From assembly GCF_003439925.1 (NCBI RefSeq), contig NZ_QQRR01000002.1, positions 806,001 through 870,000 on the forward strand: DNA of 64,000 nucleotides, read 5' to 3'. The DNA is from Haloprofundus halophilus. Its GTDB lineage: Archaea > Halobacteriota > Halobacteria > Halobacteriales > Haloferacaceae. Shown one piece after another: positions 16,627 to 25,721 of this stretch. Both the position numbers and the translations under genes were made by a program. The notes beneath the pieces were generated by a model. That model was not told the DNA's origin and searched no databases. It saw only the letters and a program-made list of their open reading frames with translations. The stretch's first letter is position 1. Each line of letters opens with the position of its first letter.

Positions 16627-17055
16627 ATGACGTTGGTTGTCGTCCCGGTTCGGTACCCGTTGACCAGCCACTCGAAGGCGACGTTGCGCGAAGCGGTGCG
16701 CATCGCCGAGGAACGAGACGCCGAGCTGACCGTCCTCCACGTGAACCTCTACCAGAACGGCGAGAACGTCACCCGAGCGGAGCTGAAACGGGCCACGCAG
16801 GCGGAGTTCGGCCGCGTGTCGCGCGCCCGTTACGTCATCCGCCGCGGCTTCCTCGTCGAGGAGACGATTCTCGAAGAGGTCGCCGCCGAGGGCGCGGACA
16901 TCGTCGTCATCGGGTCGAAACAGGCCGGGCGCTGGCGACGAATGCTCCGGAAGTTCCTGGACGACCCCGACATCGAGTCGTACCTCCGCGAGAAGCTCGA
17001 CTGTACGGTCATCACCGTCCGCGCCGACGGCGAGACGAGTACGATAGCGGGCTGA
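16627..17055 (+). CDS. Universal stress protein family (UspA-like)
   Basis: This 142-residue single-domain protein has a Rossmann-like alpha/beta fold: MTLVVVPVRYPLTSHSKATL, strand DAELTVLHVNLY, and GADIVVIGSKQAGRWRRM. The G-x-x-x-x-G-x-S ATP loop of classical members is only partly matched (GSKQAGRWRRML). The ATG at 16627 follows a region with a TATA-like GAAATATTC near 16592, predicting a short leader. Its role in stress tolerance is inferred from the family. Confidence 0.88.
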   Translation: MTLVVVPVRYPLTSHSKATLREAVRIAEERDAELTVLHVNLYQNGENVTRAELKRATQAEFGRVSRARYVIRRGFLVEETILEEVAAEGADIVVIGSKQAGRWRRMLRKFLDDPDIESYLREKLDCTVITVRADGETSTIAG

Positions 17056-17084
17056 GACGACGGAAAAACGGGACCAGCACCGAT

Positions 17085-18227
17085 TCAGATGCCGAACGTC
17101 GCCCGGAGCATGTCGCGGGTGCCGGGACCGAGCCCCACCGCGAGCGCCGCGATGAGAAGCAGCATCGCGTAGCGCGGACTCTCCTCGAATATCTCCGGCT
17201 CGAAGATCCAGATGATGAACACCGCGGCGGCGAGTTTCACGAGCAGGAACGGCCACGCGTCGCCGGTCACCGCGAGCACCGACGCCGGCAACACCGCGGC
17301 GGTGACGTCGACGATGCCCTGATTCACCGGATGCTTCGGGACGAGGTTCGGCCCCGCGCCGAGCGCCGGCATCCAATCGAGACCGACGACGTTGGCGACG
17401 CCGTCGAGGGCGTGCCCCCAGATGAGCAGCAGGCCGATGTAGGCGGTTCCGGCGTTGAGTTCGGGCCGGTACGTCTCGACGAGCCACCACGTGACGGCGG
17501 TGGCGACGGTGGTCGCGACGAGCATCACGGTGATGACCTGGGGGTAGAACGTGACGTACTCCGTCGTCGCCGCGAGGTAGCCGAGATACGCGAGCGTCAC
17601 CGCGAGGACGACCGTCCCGATAGCCGCCAGCGGCCGGTAGAACTCGTCGAGCACGCCGCGGCGCGAGAGCGTCACGGTGGCGACGACGGCCGCGAGCGTG
17701 ACGAAGAAGACGGTGAAGTAGATGAACGGGCTGATGATGAGCGCGCTCCAGGGGAACGGGATAGCGGGTTCGACGCCCGCGCGCATCGCCGCGATACCCG
17801 CGTCTTCGACGACGCGGAGCGCCCCCCCGAACAGCATGAACGGGAACAGCGCGTAGAAGAGTTTGCGACTCGTGCCGATGTCGAGGCGGCGAAGGAGCAG
17901 GACGACGCCGCCGAGCATCAGGAGGAGGGTGACGACGTAGCCGGCCTCCGAGACGAGCGTGTAGCCGGGGTAGGCGACGAAGCCCGTCGCGGACTGACAC
18001 GCCGCGGCGCTGTCGAGGAGCGTCGTCGTGCCGTCGGCGCGGACGGCGCACGTCGCGCCTTCGCCGTCGGCGACGACCGGGCCCCAGAAGTAGTGCCAGA
18101 GGAAGCCATCGTAGACGATGCGGGGAAAGAGAAGCGACCCGCCGACGAGGGCGGCGAGGAGCGCGGCCATCGCCGCGAGCCACGTCCGCTCGGGGTTCGC
18201 CTCCACGCGGTCTGCGACCGTTGACAT
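17085..18227 (-). CDS. DUF63 family multipass membrane protein
   Basis: This 380-residue archaeal integral membrane protein has about ten hydrophobic segments. It has family-like blocks [13 protein letters not shown] in the first extracellular loop, [27 protein letters not shown]-type helix text ([17 protein letters not shown]) and the central [12 protein letters not shown]. No biochemical function is established for DUF63. The gene is downstream of lrp on the same strand, separated by repeats. Confidence 0.92.
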   Translation of the reverse strand: MSTVADRVEANPERTWLAAMAALLAALVGGSLLFPRIVYDGFLWHYFWGPVVADGEGATCAVRADGTTTLLDSAAACQSATGFVAYPGYTLVSEAGYVVTLLLMLGGVVLLLRRLDIGTSRKLFYALFPFMLFGGALRVVEDAGIAAMRAGVEPAIPFPWSALIISPFIYFTVFFVTLAAVVATVTLSRRGVLDEFYRPLAAIGTVVLAVTLAYLGYLAATTEYVTFYPQVITVMLVATTVATAVTWWLVETYRPELNAGTAYIGLLLIWGHALDGVANVVGLDWMPALGAGPNLVPKHPVNQGIVDVTAAVLPASVLAVTGDAWPFLLVKLAAAVFIIWIFEPEIFEESPRYAMLLLIAALAVGLGPGTRDMLRATFGI

Positions 18228-18293
18228 ACCCGAACTGCCGGAGTGACGCGTGTTGAGGGTTCCGGTCTCGGGCGTTCGAGACGGATAGACGGG

Positions 18294-18366
18294 ACTGCCG
18301 AGCGGCAGAACGAGCGAGTCGCCGCTCAGAGCGGCAGAACGGGCGAAGCGACGCTCAGAGCGGCAC
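18294..18366 (-). repeat. Tandem ~29-bp repeats across the lrp stop codon
   Basis: CGCTCAGAGCGGCA at 18352-18365, which includes the complement of the Lrp stop codon, recurs at 18323 and in part at 18297. The spacing is 29 bp, followed by AGAACGRGCGA. This is another duplication of a gene's 3' tail. Confidence 0.8.
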
Positions 18367-18804
18367 TCCGGCGCGTTCGTACTCCGTGCCGAGGATGACC
18401 ATCGTCTGCGAGCGCGAGAAGCCGTCCATCGCCGCGATGTGGTCGAACATCAGTTCGCGCAGCCCCTCCGTGTCGGGGGCGAACACCCGGAGCATCACGT
18501 CCCACTCGCCGGTGGTCAGGTAGATCTCCTTGACCGCGTCGAGCTCTTCGAGGCGCTCCAGCGCCTCCGCCTCATGGCCCTGTTCGACGCGGAGGCCGAC
18601 CAGCGCCGACGTGCCGTATCCCGCCGCCTTCGGGTCGACTTTGGCGTGGTACCCCTCGATGACGCCGGCGTTCTCCATCCGACCCACCCGGTCGTGGACG
18701 GTCGCACTCGACATGTCGATTCGACGTGCGATCTCGCTGAACGGGGTGCGGGCGTCCTCCTGGAGGATGCGGAGAATCGCACGGTCCGTGTCGTCGAGTT
18801 CCAT
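18355..18804 (-). CDS. Lrp/AsnC-family transcriptional regulator
   Basis: This 149-residue protein has an N-terminal winged helix ([20 protein letters not shown] then [16 protein letters not shown]) and a C-terminal RAM ligand-binding domain ([20 protein letters not shown] then [17 protein letters not shown]). The family binds DNA as octamers and senses amino acids. The start is the ATG of [11 protein letters not shown]. The target genes cannot be assigned from the sequence. Confidence 0.95.
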   Translation of the reverse strand: MELDDTDRAILRILQEDARTPFSEIARRIDMSSATVHDRVGRMENAGVIEGYHAKVDPKAAGYGTSALVGLRVEQGHEAEALERLEELDAVKEIYLTTGEWDVMLRVFAPDTEGLRELMFDHIAAMDGFSRSQTMVILGTEYERAGVPL

Positions 18805-18887
18805 GCGCGCAACTGGACGGCCGGCGACTTCTGCCTACCGAATCGTGCAACCGGTCGGCAATCGTCGACGTTCGGCGGACCTCCCGG

Positions 18888-19742
18888 TCAGTCGTCCAGT
18901 TTCTCGATACCGCGGGCCGCGGCGAGCACCTCGTCGTGGACCGCGCCGTTGGAGGCGACGAGTCCCTTCGAGTCGTGTCGCCAGCGGTCGCCCTCCAGGT
19001 CGGTGACGGTGCCGCCCGCGCGCCGGACCATGTACACGCCGGCGACGGTGTCCCACGGGTTCGTGACGATGTTCGTCATCGTCCCCTCCAGCGACCCGTC
19101 GGCGACCATCGCCAGCACGGCCTGCGCACAGCCGAATCGCCGCATGTCGCCGAACCGCTCGACGATTTCGCGCGTCGCGGCCGCGTACTCGTCGCGGTGG
19201 TCGAAATCCCACCAGACTGTGGGGACGACGGTGCTCTTCTCGGGGTCGGTCTCGCCGCTCACCGAGACCTCGTGTCCGTTTCGGTAAACCGCGTCGGCGT
19301 CGGCGACGTACGTGTCGCCGAGTGCTGGGAGGGCGCTCGCGGCGGCGACGGGTTCGCCCTCGCGGACGGCGGCGACGGCCGTCGCCCAGATGCGGATGTT
19401 CCGGACGTAGTTGTTCGTCCCGTCGATGGGGTCAACGACCCACGCGTCGCCGTCGTCGGGGACCGTTTTGAGCGCGTCGTCGGCCCGCGGGCCTCGCCCG
19501 CTCGCCTCTTCCGTCGCGCGCGGCGCTACGCTCTCCTCCCCCACGAGTTCGTCTTCGGGAAAGGCGTCGGCGATGACGTCGGCGACGCGGGCCTGCGCGT
19601 CTCTGTCGGCCTGCGTGACGACGTCGGTCTTGCCCTCTTTCGTCTCTACGTCGATGCCGCGTCGAAAGCGGTCGAACGCGACTGCCGCGCCCGCCTCGGC
19701 GGCGCGTCGGGCGACGGCCGCGCGAAGTGAAACGTCTGCCAT
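18888..19742 (-). CDS. Inositol monophosphatase / fructose-1,6-bisphosphatase family
   Basis: This 284-residue Mg2+-dependent phosphatase has the family metal motifs LVGEESV, WVVDPIDGTNNYVRN and PWDTVAGVYMVRRAGG. In archaea such enzymes act on inositol-1-phosphate and/or fructose-1,6-bisphosphate. The ATG of MADVSLRAAVARRA was chosen over an upstream in-frame ATG that adds 23 poorly structured residues. The substrate is not resolvable from the sequence. Confidence 0.92.
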   Translation of the reverse strand: MADVSLRAAVARRAAEAGAAVAFDRFRRGIDVETKEGKTDVVTQADRDAQARVADVIADAFPEDELVGEESVAPRATEEASGRGPRADDALKTVPDDGDAWVVDPIDGTNNYVRNIRIWATAVAAVREGEPVAAASALPALGDTYVADADAVYRNGHEVSVSGETDPEKSTVVPTVWWDFDHRDEYAAATREIVERFGDMRRFGCAQAVLAMVADGSLEGTMTNIVTNPWDTVAGVYMVRRAGGTVTDLEGDRWRHDSKGLVASNGAVHDEVLAAARGIEKLDD

Positions 19743-20260
19743 TGGTAGGTCGGCGGCCGACCGGACCGAATAGGCGTCGATTTCGATACGCGATACGTCG
19801 GCGGTGCGCACTCTGCGCGGTGAAAACGGGTTACGTCGACGCGACGCTCCGCGTCTCGGTGTGTGAGAAGACGAGAATCACAAATTGGACTCGGACGGGG
19901 GACGTTTTCAGCCGCCCTAACGGCCCATCCGACTCACGTCGGTTTCGCGAACGCCGTTTTCACGTCGTCCGTTACTTGACCTTCTTCTGGCCTCGTACGG
20001 CCAAATGCGGGCGGGGTCGGTTCTCCTGCGACGCGTTGACCTCGATTTCCTCTTACGGATTTCTTGGTGTTTGCGTCTAACCGCGTCCGGTGTGAACGGG
20101 TGCGGTCGTCCGGTGTATCCTTGCGATCCTCGCATACTGTGCTATGTTACCCACCAACATGAATCTTTTCTCACGGCCGGCGATACGTCGCCGTCGGTCC
20201 GACGAGTTCCCGTCGGGTCGCCACGGAGGTTCATGTACCGTCCCCGCCTATCGACGCTCG
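19743..20260. other. 518-bp gene-free region
   Basis: No supported gene is seen. The minus strand carries a basic open frame (19917-20135) with un-haloarchaeal codon use that I do not accept. The minus strand can form CCGAC-GTGA-GTCGG, a GNRA-type hairpin (19928-19941), and GGCC-GTACGA-GGCC (19990-20003). These could belong to the leader of the phosphatase gene at 18888-19742 or to a small RNA, but nothing more can be said. Confidence 0.35.
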
Positions 20261-20884
20261 ATGGCCGACTATCCGCTGAAACAGCGGTTCGTTCTCGACA
20301 CCTCGCTGTTTCTCTCCGACGAGATTCGCGCGGAGGGCGAGACGATGGAGGACGCGCTCGTCCGACTGCTGGACACCTTGGCGCTGGCGAAACTCCGGCT
20401 CAACATCTCCTGTTACATGCCGCCGTCGGTGCACGACGAACTGATGGTCGTACTCCGGAACCGCGGCGTCGACGAGGAGGCGACGGCCCAGTTGAACACG
20501 TGGGTCATCCGTAAACACCCCTCGCGCTTCGAGGTGATGATTCCGGCCGAAGTCGTCTCGCGGTTCATGCACGAGATGAGCTCCCGCGTCGACAGCGGGC
20601 TGCGCGTCGCCGAGGACGCCGTCCGCGACGCCGCCGAGGCGGGCGTCGCCGACGCTGCCATCTCGGACCTCCGTCACGACTACCGGAAGACGCTCCGACG
20701 CGGCGTCGTCGACTCGCAGGAGGACTTCGACCTGCTGGTACTCGCCCGCGAACTCGACGCCGGCGTCGTCACCGAGGACACGGGTATCATCGACTGGGCG
20801 GAGGACTTCGGCCTCCGCTACCTCCGCGGACGGGACTTCCCGAACCTGCTCGAAGCGTACCTCGACGCCAGTTTCGAGGTCTGA
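20261..20884 (+). CDS. RNA ligase partner protein (PIN-like nuclease)
   Basis: This 207-residue protein has a PIN-type nuclease fold. The first acidic site is [15 protein letters not shown], and the C-terminal acidic pair lies in [17 protein letters not shown] and [10 protein letters not shown]. The length and sequence style match the family named RNA ligase partner protein, normally encoded beside an archaeal Rnl3-type RNA ligase. No ligase gene is next to it here. The ATG of [15 protein letters not shown] was preferred to an upstream in-frame ATG at 20144 whose extension is not PIN-like. Probable role: RNA end processing or repair. Confidence 0.88.
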   Translation: MADYPLKQRFVLDTSLFLSDEIRAEGETMEDALVRLLDTLALAKLRLNISCYMPPSVHDELMVVLRNRGVDEEATAQLNTWVIRKHPSRFEVMIPAEVVSRFMHEMSSRVDSGLRVAEDAVRDAAEAGVADAAISDLRHDYRKTLRRGVVDSQEDFDLLVLARELDAGVVTEDTGIIDWAEDFGLRYLRGRDFPNLLEAYLDASFEV

Positions 20885-20930
20885 GACGCCGCACATCGGC
20901 CGTTCGAAGTAATTAACTCAGTTCTGAAAT

Positions 20931-20944
20931 AGAGTAGTTTTATG
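20931..20944 (+). promoter_or_regulatory. TATA box deciding a leaderless start
   Basis: GTAGTTTTATGCC centred near 20938 lies about 30 bp before the ATG at 20969. It overlaps an upstream in-frame ATG at 20942, which therefore would not be transcribed. Confidence 0.6.
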
Positions 20945-20968
20945 CCCGTCGACGTAGAACGCGTTCCC

Positions 20969-21265
20969 ATGCACCCAGAAACTGCCGCTCGACAGCTGAA
21001 GTACCTCGCCGACACGCGCTTCGAGGAGGACAGTGCCAGTCACTGGGAGGAGTACGCCTACAACGACGTGTTCGAGTACGTCTACGAGAACGGCGAGCGC
21101 CAGCACATGACCGACCTGGTCAGTCGCATCTGCGAGGAGATGGACGACGGATGCCGACCGACCGCCGACGAAGCGCAGATGTTCGCCGACAGCCTCGTGA
21201 CCGAGGGCGGACGACCGCTGACCGACGGCGGTTCCGGTAACGGAAGCTCGTCGCGAGCGCAGTGA
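20969..21265 (+). CDS. Conserved haloarchaeal hypothetical protein
   Basis: This 98-residue acidic helical protein begins MHPETAARQLKYLADTRFEE. The start is set by the TATA box about 30 bp upstream. The middle (YAYNDVFEYVYENGERQHMT, DLVSRICEEMDDGC) reads as a compact helical domain, and the C-terminus is a low-complexity GGSGNGSSSRAQ tail. No function is recognised. The tRNA-Leu locus follows. Confidence 0.75.
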   Translation: MHPETAARQLKYLADTRFEEDSASHWEEYAYNDVFEYVYENGERQHMTDLVSRICEEMDDGCRPTADEAQMFADSLVTEGGRPLTDGGSGNGSSSRAQ

Positions 21266-21486
21266 AGCGACGGCGGCGAGAAGCAATCTGAAGGAGTTGT
21301 CGGCGGCGACGAGGCAGTAGGGTTCCCGCTTTTTCGGTGCTCAGTAGTCGCGTAGCGGCGTCGCTGGCGAGGACGCGACTCGGACAGTACGGCGAAGCCG
21401 CTCGGCGGTCGATTTCGACGAGAAGTTTTGCGAGGGAAGAGCGCTCCGAGAGCGGTCTTCCGCATCACGGGGGTGAACCCCGGCGA

Positions 21487-21550
21487 TGCGAGGGGAGGGA
21501 TTTGAACTACGTCCGGACGCCGAGGCGACCGGCCTCATTCAAATCCTCCC
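21487..21550 (-). repeat. tRNA-Leu 3'-end mimic in a hairpin
   Basis: Positions 21487-21507 are identical over 21 nt to the 3' end of the tRNA-Leu gene (discriminator, acceptor 3' strand, T-stem, T-loop). The other arm (ATTCAAATCCTCCC, 21537-21550) is its inverted repeat. The mimic lies 86 bp beyond the 3' end of the tRNA. Confidence 0.9.
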
Positions 21551-21593
21551 GTTGTGCACGTTCACGCCGCCGCGTGAGTGCGGCGGCGATTAG

Positions 21594-21677
21594 TGCGAGG
21601 GGAGGGATTTGAACCCACGGACCTCTACAGGAGCGGATCTTGAGTCCGCCGCCGTTTCCGGGCTTGGCTACCCTCGC
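21594..21677 (-). tRNA. tRNA-Leu (CAA)
   Basis: Read on the minus strand the acceptor stem is GCGAGGG/CCCTCGC with discriminator A and U8 present. The anticodon stem-loop is GCGGA-CTCAAGA-TCCGC (anticodon CAA), followed by a long class II variable arm and a TTCAAAT T-loop. The total is 84 nt with no intron. The T-stem has a T-T mismatch at its second pair. CCA is not encoded. Confidence 0.95.
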
Positions 21678-21810
21678 ACGCAGTTTTCGGTGGAACCTCG
21701 GAACGCTAAAACGTTCCGGAACTCGCGGCACACCCGGGGTAGATACGGGTTCGAGAACGGAGAGCGAGCGTCCGAAACACCTACGCACTCGCCGAAACCA
21801 TCCCGGAACC

Positions 21811-22836
21811 GTGACGACGATTCCGGCGGAGGCGCGAGAGCGAATCGAGGACGCGCTCCGCGAACTCGAAGCCGAACGCGATGTCTCGGTCGTGCTCGCC
21901 GTCGCTCGCGGGAGCCACGCGTGGGGGCTCGACTCGCCGGAGAGCGACTACGACGTGGGCGTCGTCTACGCGCCCCGCGACCTCCGGACGGGGTTTCACC
22001 TCTCCAAACCGCGCGACACCGTCGAGCGGACGTTCGGGGCCGACATCGAACTCTCGGGGTGGGACGTGACGAGGTTCGCCACACTCCTCTCGCAGTCGAA
22101 CGACGGGGCGATCGACGCGCTCCGGAGTCCGATTCGATACCGCGAGCGGTTCGACGCCGACGCGCTCCGCGAGTACGTCGAGGCGACGTTCGACCCGGCG
22201 AGTCTCTACTACTGCTACCGCGGCATCGCGAAGTCGAACTACCGGAAGTATCTCTCGTGGCACCTCGTCGACAGCGAAAAGCAACTGTATCCCATCGTCG
22301 AGCGCACCGACGAGGCGTACGTCGTCCGCAGTCGCGGGAGCGACGGGGAGTTCACGATTCCGCGCCACCTCGTCGATAGCGAGGAACCGGCGCGTATCCC
22401 CGCCGAACACGTCGAGTCGAAATCGGCGAGCGGAGCGGAACATCCGTCGCACGAGTTCGTCGAGCGAACCGTCCGGTCGACGAAGATCAGACAGACGGTG
22501 AAGCGAAACCTCGCGGTGCTCGTCGCGGTGATGAGCGCGCGATACCTCCTGGCCACGGGCGAGGCCGGCGCACACGAACTCCCGCACGTCGACGTCCCGA
22601 CGTTCCTCGCCGAGCAAGCACCGGACGTCTTCGACGACGACCTGCTCGCGCTGGCTGAGGAACTGGTCGAGCGAAAGCGCCGGGGAGACGACGGAGAAAT
22701 CGGCGACCGAATCGGCCCCGAGACGGCGACGCTCCCCGAGAAAATCGACTACGAGACGCACGCTCGACCCGGTCCGGACGCGTCGAAGTTGGACGAGTTC
22801 GTCGACGAGATGCTCGACGCCGCGGCGGAGCCGTAG
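21811..22836 (+). CDS. RlaP-type nucleotidyltransferase (RNA repair associated)
   Basis: This 341-residue protein has the polymerase-beta-type active site [20 protein letters not shown] (residues about 31-50, G-S...D-x-D). The conserved follow-up region [13 protein letters not shown], the helix [16 protein letters not shown] and [20 protein letters not shown] fit the COG3541/RlaP family, often linked to T4-type RNA ligases. The GTG start at 21811 ([16 protein letters not shown]) begins the conserved part. It lies 135 bp beyond tRNA-Leu. Confidence 0.88.
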   Translation: MTTIPAEARERIEDALRELEAERDVSVVLAVARGSHAWGLDSPESDYDVGVVYAPRDLRTGFHLSKPRDTVERTFGADIELSGWDVTRFATLLSQSNDGAIDALRSPIRYRERFDADALREYVEATFDPASLYYCYRGIAKSNYRKYLSWHLVDSEKQLYPIVERTDEAYVVRSRGSDGEFTIPRHLVDSEEPARIPAEHVESKSASGAEHPSHEFVERTVRSTKIRQTVKRNLAVLVAVMSARYLLATGEAGAHELPHVDVPTFLAEQAPDVFDDDLLALAEELVERKRRGDDGEIGDRIGPETATLPEKIDYETHARPGPDASKLDEFVDEMLDAAAEP

Positions 22837-22903
22837 CGCCGAGCGAGTCGAGCGGGCTTCGGACCACCGATGCAGTTACCCGTCTCGACGCGGACTCACC
22901 GAT

Positions 22904-23383
22904 ATGGACGAGCACACCCGCGACCCGAGCGTGGCCCCGCCGCTCGGCGACCCGACCGGGTGGCGCGCGGACAACCGGTGGGAACACGCTACGCTCCGCC
23001 GCGCCGTCGAACACGGCGTCCGCCTGTTCAACGCCGGCGAGTTCCACGAGAGCCACGACTGCTTCGAGGACGAGTGGTACAACTACGGCAGCGGCACCAC
23101 CGAGAGCGCCTTCCTCCACGGGATGGTGCAGGTCGCCGCGGGGACGTACAAGCACTTCGACTTCGAGGACGACGACGGGATGCGCTCGCTGTTCCGGACC
23201 GCGCTCCAGTATCTCCGCGGCATCCCGGACGACTTCTACGGCGTCGACCTGCCCGAGGTTCGAGAGACGATGCGGGCGGCGCTGGAGGACCCGACCGCAC
23301 TGGATGGCTTTCGCATCAGCCTCGACGACCACCGACCGACGGCGTACGAATCCGACTACGAGTACGCCGACCGTCTCGACTGA
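22904..23383 (+). CDS. DUF309 family protein
   Basis: This 159-residue helical protein carries the DUF309 signature [31 protein letters not shown] and [20 protein letters not shown] follow. The His/Glu cluster suggests a metal or catalytic site, but the function is unknown. It is probably cotranscribed with the aspartoacylase-like gene 91 bp downstream. Confidence 0.9.
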   Translation: MDEHTRDPSVAPPLGDPTGWRADNRWEHATLRRAVEHGVRLFNAGEFHESHDCFEDEWYNYGSGTTESAFLHGMVQVAAGTYKHFDFEDDDGMRSLFRTALQYLRGIPDDFYGVDLPEVRETMRAALEDPTALDGFRISLDDHRPTAYESDYEYADRLD

Positions 23384-23474
23384 ACTTTCCCGGTTCTCTC
23401 GGTGGCGTCGACGCGATGACAGCTCTCCGGGAGTTTCTAAAACGATATCACCGTCCCCCGCTTTGGCCACGTTC

Positions 23475-24278
23475 ATGCGTGTTCACCAACTGGGTGAGGG
23501 GACACCCGAAGTCGCCGTCGTCGCCGGGATTCACGGCGACGAGCCGTGCGGTCCGCTCGCGGTCGAACGCCTGCTCGCCGAAGAGCCGACCGTCGAACGC
23601 CCCGTCAAACTCGTCGTCGCCAACGAGGAGGCGCTCGAACGCGGCGTTCGCTACCTCGACGACGACCTCAACCGCTCCTTTCCGGGGTCGGCCGACGCCG
23701 AGAGCCACGAGCGCCGCCTCGCGTACGACCTCGTCACCGAACTCCGCGACTGCACGGTGTTGGCGTTGCACTCCACGCAGTCGACGCCGCGACCGTTCGC
23801 CGTCGTCGACTCGGTCGACGCCGTCGCCCGCGCGGTCTGCCCGCACCTCCCGGTCGACGTGCTCGTCGAGACCGACGGCTTCGCGGAGGGTCGGCTCATC
23901 GACCACGCCCACACCGTCGAAGTCGAGTGCGGGTTACAGGGCAGCGACGAAGCCGCCGAGAACGCCTACGACCTGATTCGCGGCTTCCTCGCGGCGACGG
24001 GCGTCCTCCCGGCCCCCGAGAGCGCCGACCGCCTGGACGCGGGGCTGAGCGACGAGGTGTCCGTCTTCCGACTGGCGGACGAGATACCGAAGCCGCCCGC
24101 CGGCGAGTACGAGGTGTTCGCGACGAACTTCGAGGCGGTCGAGGCGGGCGCACGGTTCGCCACCTACGACGGCGAAGAACTCGCCGCGGAAGTCGACTTC
24201 TACCCGGTGTTGCTCTCGCCGTACGGTTACCCCGACCTGTTCGGCTACACCGCCGAGCGAGTCGGCACCCTGGAGTGA
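23475..24278 (+). CDS. Succinylglutamate desuccinylase/aspartoacylase family protein
   Basis: This 267-residue zinc carboxypeptidase-fold protein has its zinc ligands in VAGIHGDEPCG (H-x-x-E) and LALHSTQS, the substrate arginine in LNRSFPGSADAE and the general base in HTVEVECGLQG. The family hydrolyses N-acyl amino acids; the substrate is unknown. The ATG of MRVHQLGEGTPEVAVVAG is the start. It is a distant paralogue of the gene at 40956-41981. Confidence 0.9.
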   Translation: MRVHQLGEGTPEVAVVAGIHGDEPCGPLAVERLLAEEPTVERPVKLVVANEEALERGVRYLDDDLNRSFPGSADAESHERRLAYDLVTELRDCTVLALHSTQSTPRPFAVVDSVDAVARAVCPHLPVDVLVETDGFAEGRLIDHAHTVEVECGLQGSDEAAENAYDLIRGFLAATGVLPAPESADRLDAGLSDEVSVFRLADEIPKPPAGEYEVFATNFEAVEAGARFATYDGEELAAEVDFYPVLLSPYGYPDLFGYTAERVGTLE

Positions 24279-24323
24279 GACGGCGAGAGAAAGCGACCCG
24301 ACGCCGACGCGCCGAGAGTCGAC

Positions 24324-24773
24324 TCAGTTCTCCTTCGGTTCCAGTTCGACGAGCGTCAGCGACCGGTCGAGGTGGCAGTAGTCGTGCGGCGGGTCGCCGA
24401 CGATAGACTGGATGCGGTACTCCTCGTCGAAGTCGGCGCCGTCGGGTTCGCAGAACTCGTGGCTCGGACACTCGGTGTGCGGACACGGCCCCTGCAGGCG
24501 GGCTTTGCTCCCGGCGTACGCCCCCTTCGAGGGGACGTTCGCCGGAACCGGCGCGGGTTCGACTTCGACGGCGCGGACGCCCCCGTCGTGGACCGCGCAT
24601 TCGAGGGTCTGAGTGTTCTCGCGGACGTCGAGGACGCGGTAGCGCGTCCCCTCCGAGAGGTTCAGACACTGCTTTCGGTACGGACACCCCTTGCAGGCGG
24701 TGGACTCGCCCTCGTAGACGAACTCTCGGCCCGGTTCCGCCAGGCGGGTGCCGATGAGCGTGACGGTCGACAT
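24324..24773 (-). CDS. UPF0179 family cysteine-rich protein
   Basis: This 149-residue archaeal protein has two cysteine clusters, CKGCPYRKQC (about residues 27-36) and CPHTECPSHEFC (about 97-108). They could hold a zinc ion or Fe-S cluster. The rest is a beta-rich scaffold (TRYRVLDVRENTQTLEC). The function is unknown although the family is conserved across euryarchaea. It converges with the aspartoacylase-like gene. Confidence 0.92.
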   Translation of the reverse strand: MSTVTLIGTRLAEPGREFVYEGESTACKGCPYRKQCLNLSEGTRYRVLDVRENTQTLECAVHDGGVRAVEVEPAPVPANVPSKGAYAGSKARLQGPCPHTECPSHEFCEPDGADFDEEYRIQSIVGDPPHDYCHLDRSLTLVELEPKEN

Positions 24774-24842
24774 GAGCGGGCGTTTGACGGCCTCGGTGTT
24801 AAGCCTCGCGTCCGTCGGACACCGGGTCGGCCGAACCGACGC

Positions 24843-25229
24843 TCAGCTCTCGCGGCCGGTGAGTTCGTCGAGCTTCTCGAAGTACTCCTCGCGCGGAACC
24901 TGGTACAGCGACCGGTACTCCACCTCGCCGTCGGCGAACCGACGCGCGCACTCGACGGCGCCGTCGACGCCGGCCGCTCGGGAGTCGTACTCGGTGGTCT
25001 CGGCCTCGATCTCGGGCTCTAACAGGAGCGTCACGTGCCACGTGTCGGTCTCTATCTGGGAGGCACCCGGTCGCCGCTTCCGCGAGCCGTTGCTGAGAAA
25101 CACCGTCGGCATACAGGGGGCGGGGAACTGCTGGCTGTCGAACACGTCCGGTCGGTAGGCGAGAATCGCCCGGCCCTCCGGTTCGTCGTTCCAGACGGTC
25201 CACCCGTCGGGGAGCGCATCGAAGCTCAT
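24843..25229 (-). CDS. Conserved haloarchaeal protein (DUF5820-like)
   Basis: This 128-residue cytosolic protein begins MSFDALPDGWTVWNDEPEGR. It has a beta-strand then helix layout (AILAYRPDVFDS, DTWHVTLLLEPEIEAETTEY, AVECARRFADGEVEYRSL) and no catalytic signature. The DUF5820 label is from recall. On the minus strand a TATA-like GATTTATGTA near 25358 lies about 100 bp upstream, inside the first copy of the 136-bp duplicated block. Confidence 0.8.
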   Translation of the reverse strand: MSFDALPDGWTVWNDEPEGRAILAYRPDVFDSQQFPAPCMPTVFLSNGSRKRRPGASQIETDTWHVTLLLEPEIEAETTEYDSRAAGVDGAVECARRFADGEVEYRSLYQVPREEYFEKLDELTGRES

Positions 25230-25329
25230 ACGAGGGAGTTCGGTCGCCGAGCGGTTAAGCCGACCCGTTCGTCGTCGCGGGTCGCGTTCGACGCTCGGCG
25301 CCGGTCGGTCGCGGCTCCCGTCTCCCGGT

Positions 25330-25465
25330 ATTACCCCTCGAAAGTGCGAGCGAGTACATAAATCTCTCTCGTGATAGGTTCGGGAGCGTCGTCCATCGTC
25401 GCTGCGTCTGCCTATTTCCCCGTTCCAATTTCGTGAACGGACCCGAAATTGGGAAAAGACTTATG
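25330..25465 (+). promoter_or_regulatory. 136-bp promoter/operator block, copy 1
   Basis: This copy differs from copy 2 (25923-26058) at only about six positions. It contains the inverted repeat CCAATTTCG/CGAAATTGG (25425-25433, 25444-25452) with a 10-bp spacer, directly followed by the BRE/TATA-like GAAAAGACTTATG. It would start transcripts near 25490, ahead of the 33-codon ORF. A TATA-like GATTTATGTA on the opposite strand near 25358 makes the block possibly bidirectional. Confidence 0.75.
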
Positions 25466-25501
25466 CAGGAAAATCGTCTAAGTGCCAAATACTTGTGGTT
25501 T

Positions 25502-25517
25502 CCTCCTGGTCCTGGAC
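25502..25517 (+). repeat. 16-bp direct repeat, copy 1
   Basis: CCTCCTGGTCCTGGAC recurs exactly at 25696-25711. The pair brackets the 33-codon membrane ORF. Confidence 0.9.
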
Positions 25518-25561
25518 AGTCCAAGAGGTTCTGCAAGTAGCACAGAGAGGCAAGTCAAAAC

Positions 25562-25663
25562 ATGGACATTACCATCGTAGTGCCGTATGAAATATCTCTA
25601 CTAGCGATACAAATTGTGCACGTTGGAGTGACATACGCGCTACTCAGTAAGAACGAAAACTAG
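25562..25663 (+). CDS. Putative 33-aa membrane peptide
   Basis: ATG 25562 to TAG 25661-25663. The peptide MDITIVVPYEISLLAIQIVH continues with VGVTYALLSKNEN: a single hydrophobic helix with a charged tail. The DNA is clearly AT-richer than the core genes. It sits 70-75 bp downstream of the predicted transcription start of promoter copy 1 and between two 16-bp direct repeats. No homologue is recognised, so its reality is uncertain. Confidence 0.4.
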   Translation: MDITIVVPYEISLLAIQIVHVGVTYALLSKNEN

Positions 25664-25695
25664 GGGAGCACATAGTCAGTGGGAACTGGCTGTGC

Positions 25696-25711
25696 CCTCC
25701 TGGTCCTGGAC
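25696..25711 (+). repeat. 16-bp direct repeat, copy 2
   Basis: This is an exact second copy of CCTCCTGGTCCTGGAC, 194 bp after the first. Confidence 0.9.
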
Positions 25712-25721
25712 GTATAGACAT

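Noticed and set aside
19917-20135. Very basic 72-codon minus-strand frame
   Set aside because: Its codon use (AAA, CAA, AGA, CGT) and strongly basic composition are unlike its neighbours. No ribosomal or other family fits, and there is no supporting promoter at the right distance.
25634-25650. ATACGCGCTA in the small ORF resembling the left end of the 81-bp element
   Set aside because: Only about 10 bases match and no right end follows at the fixed 81-bp distance.
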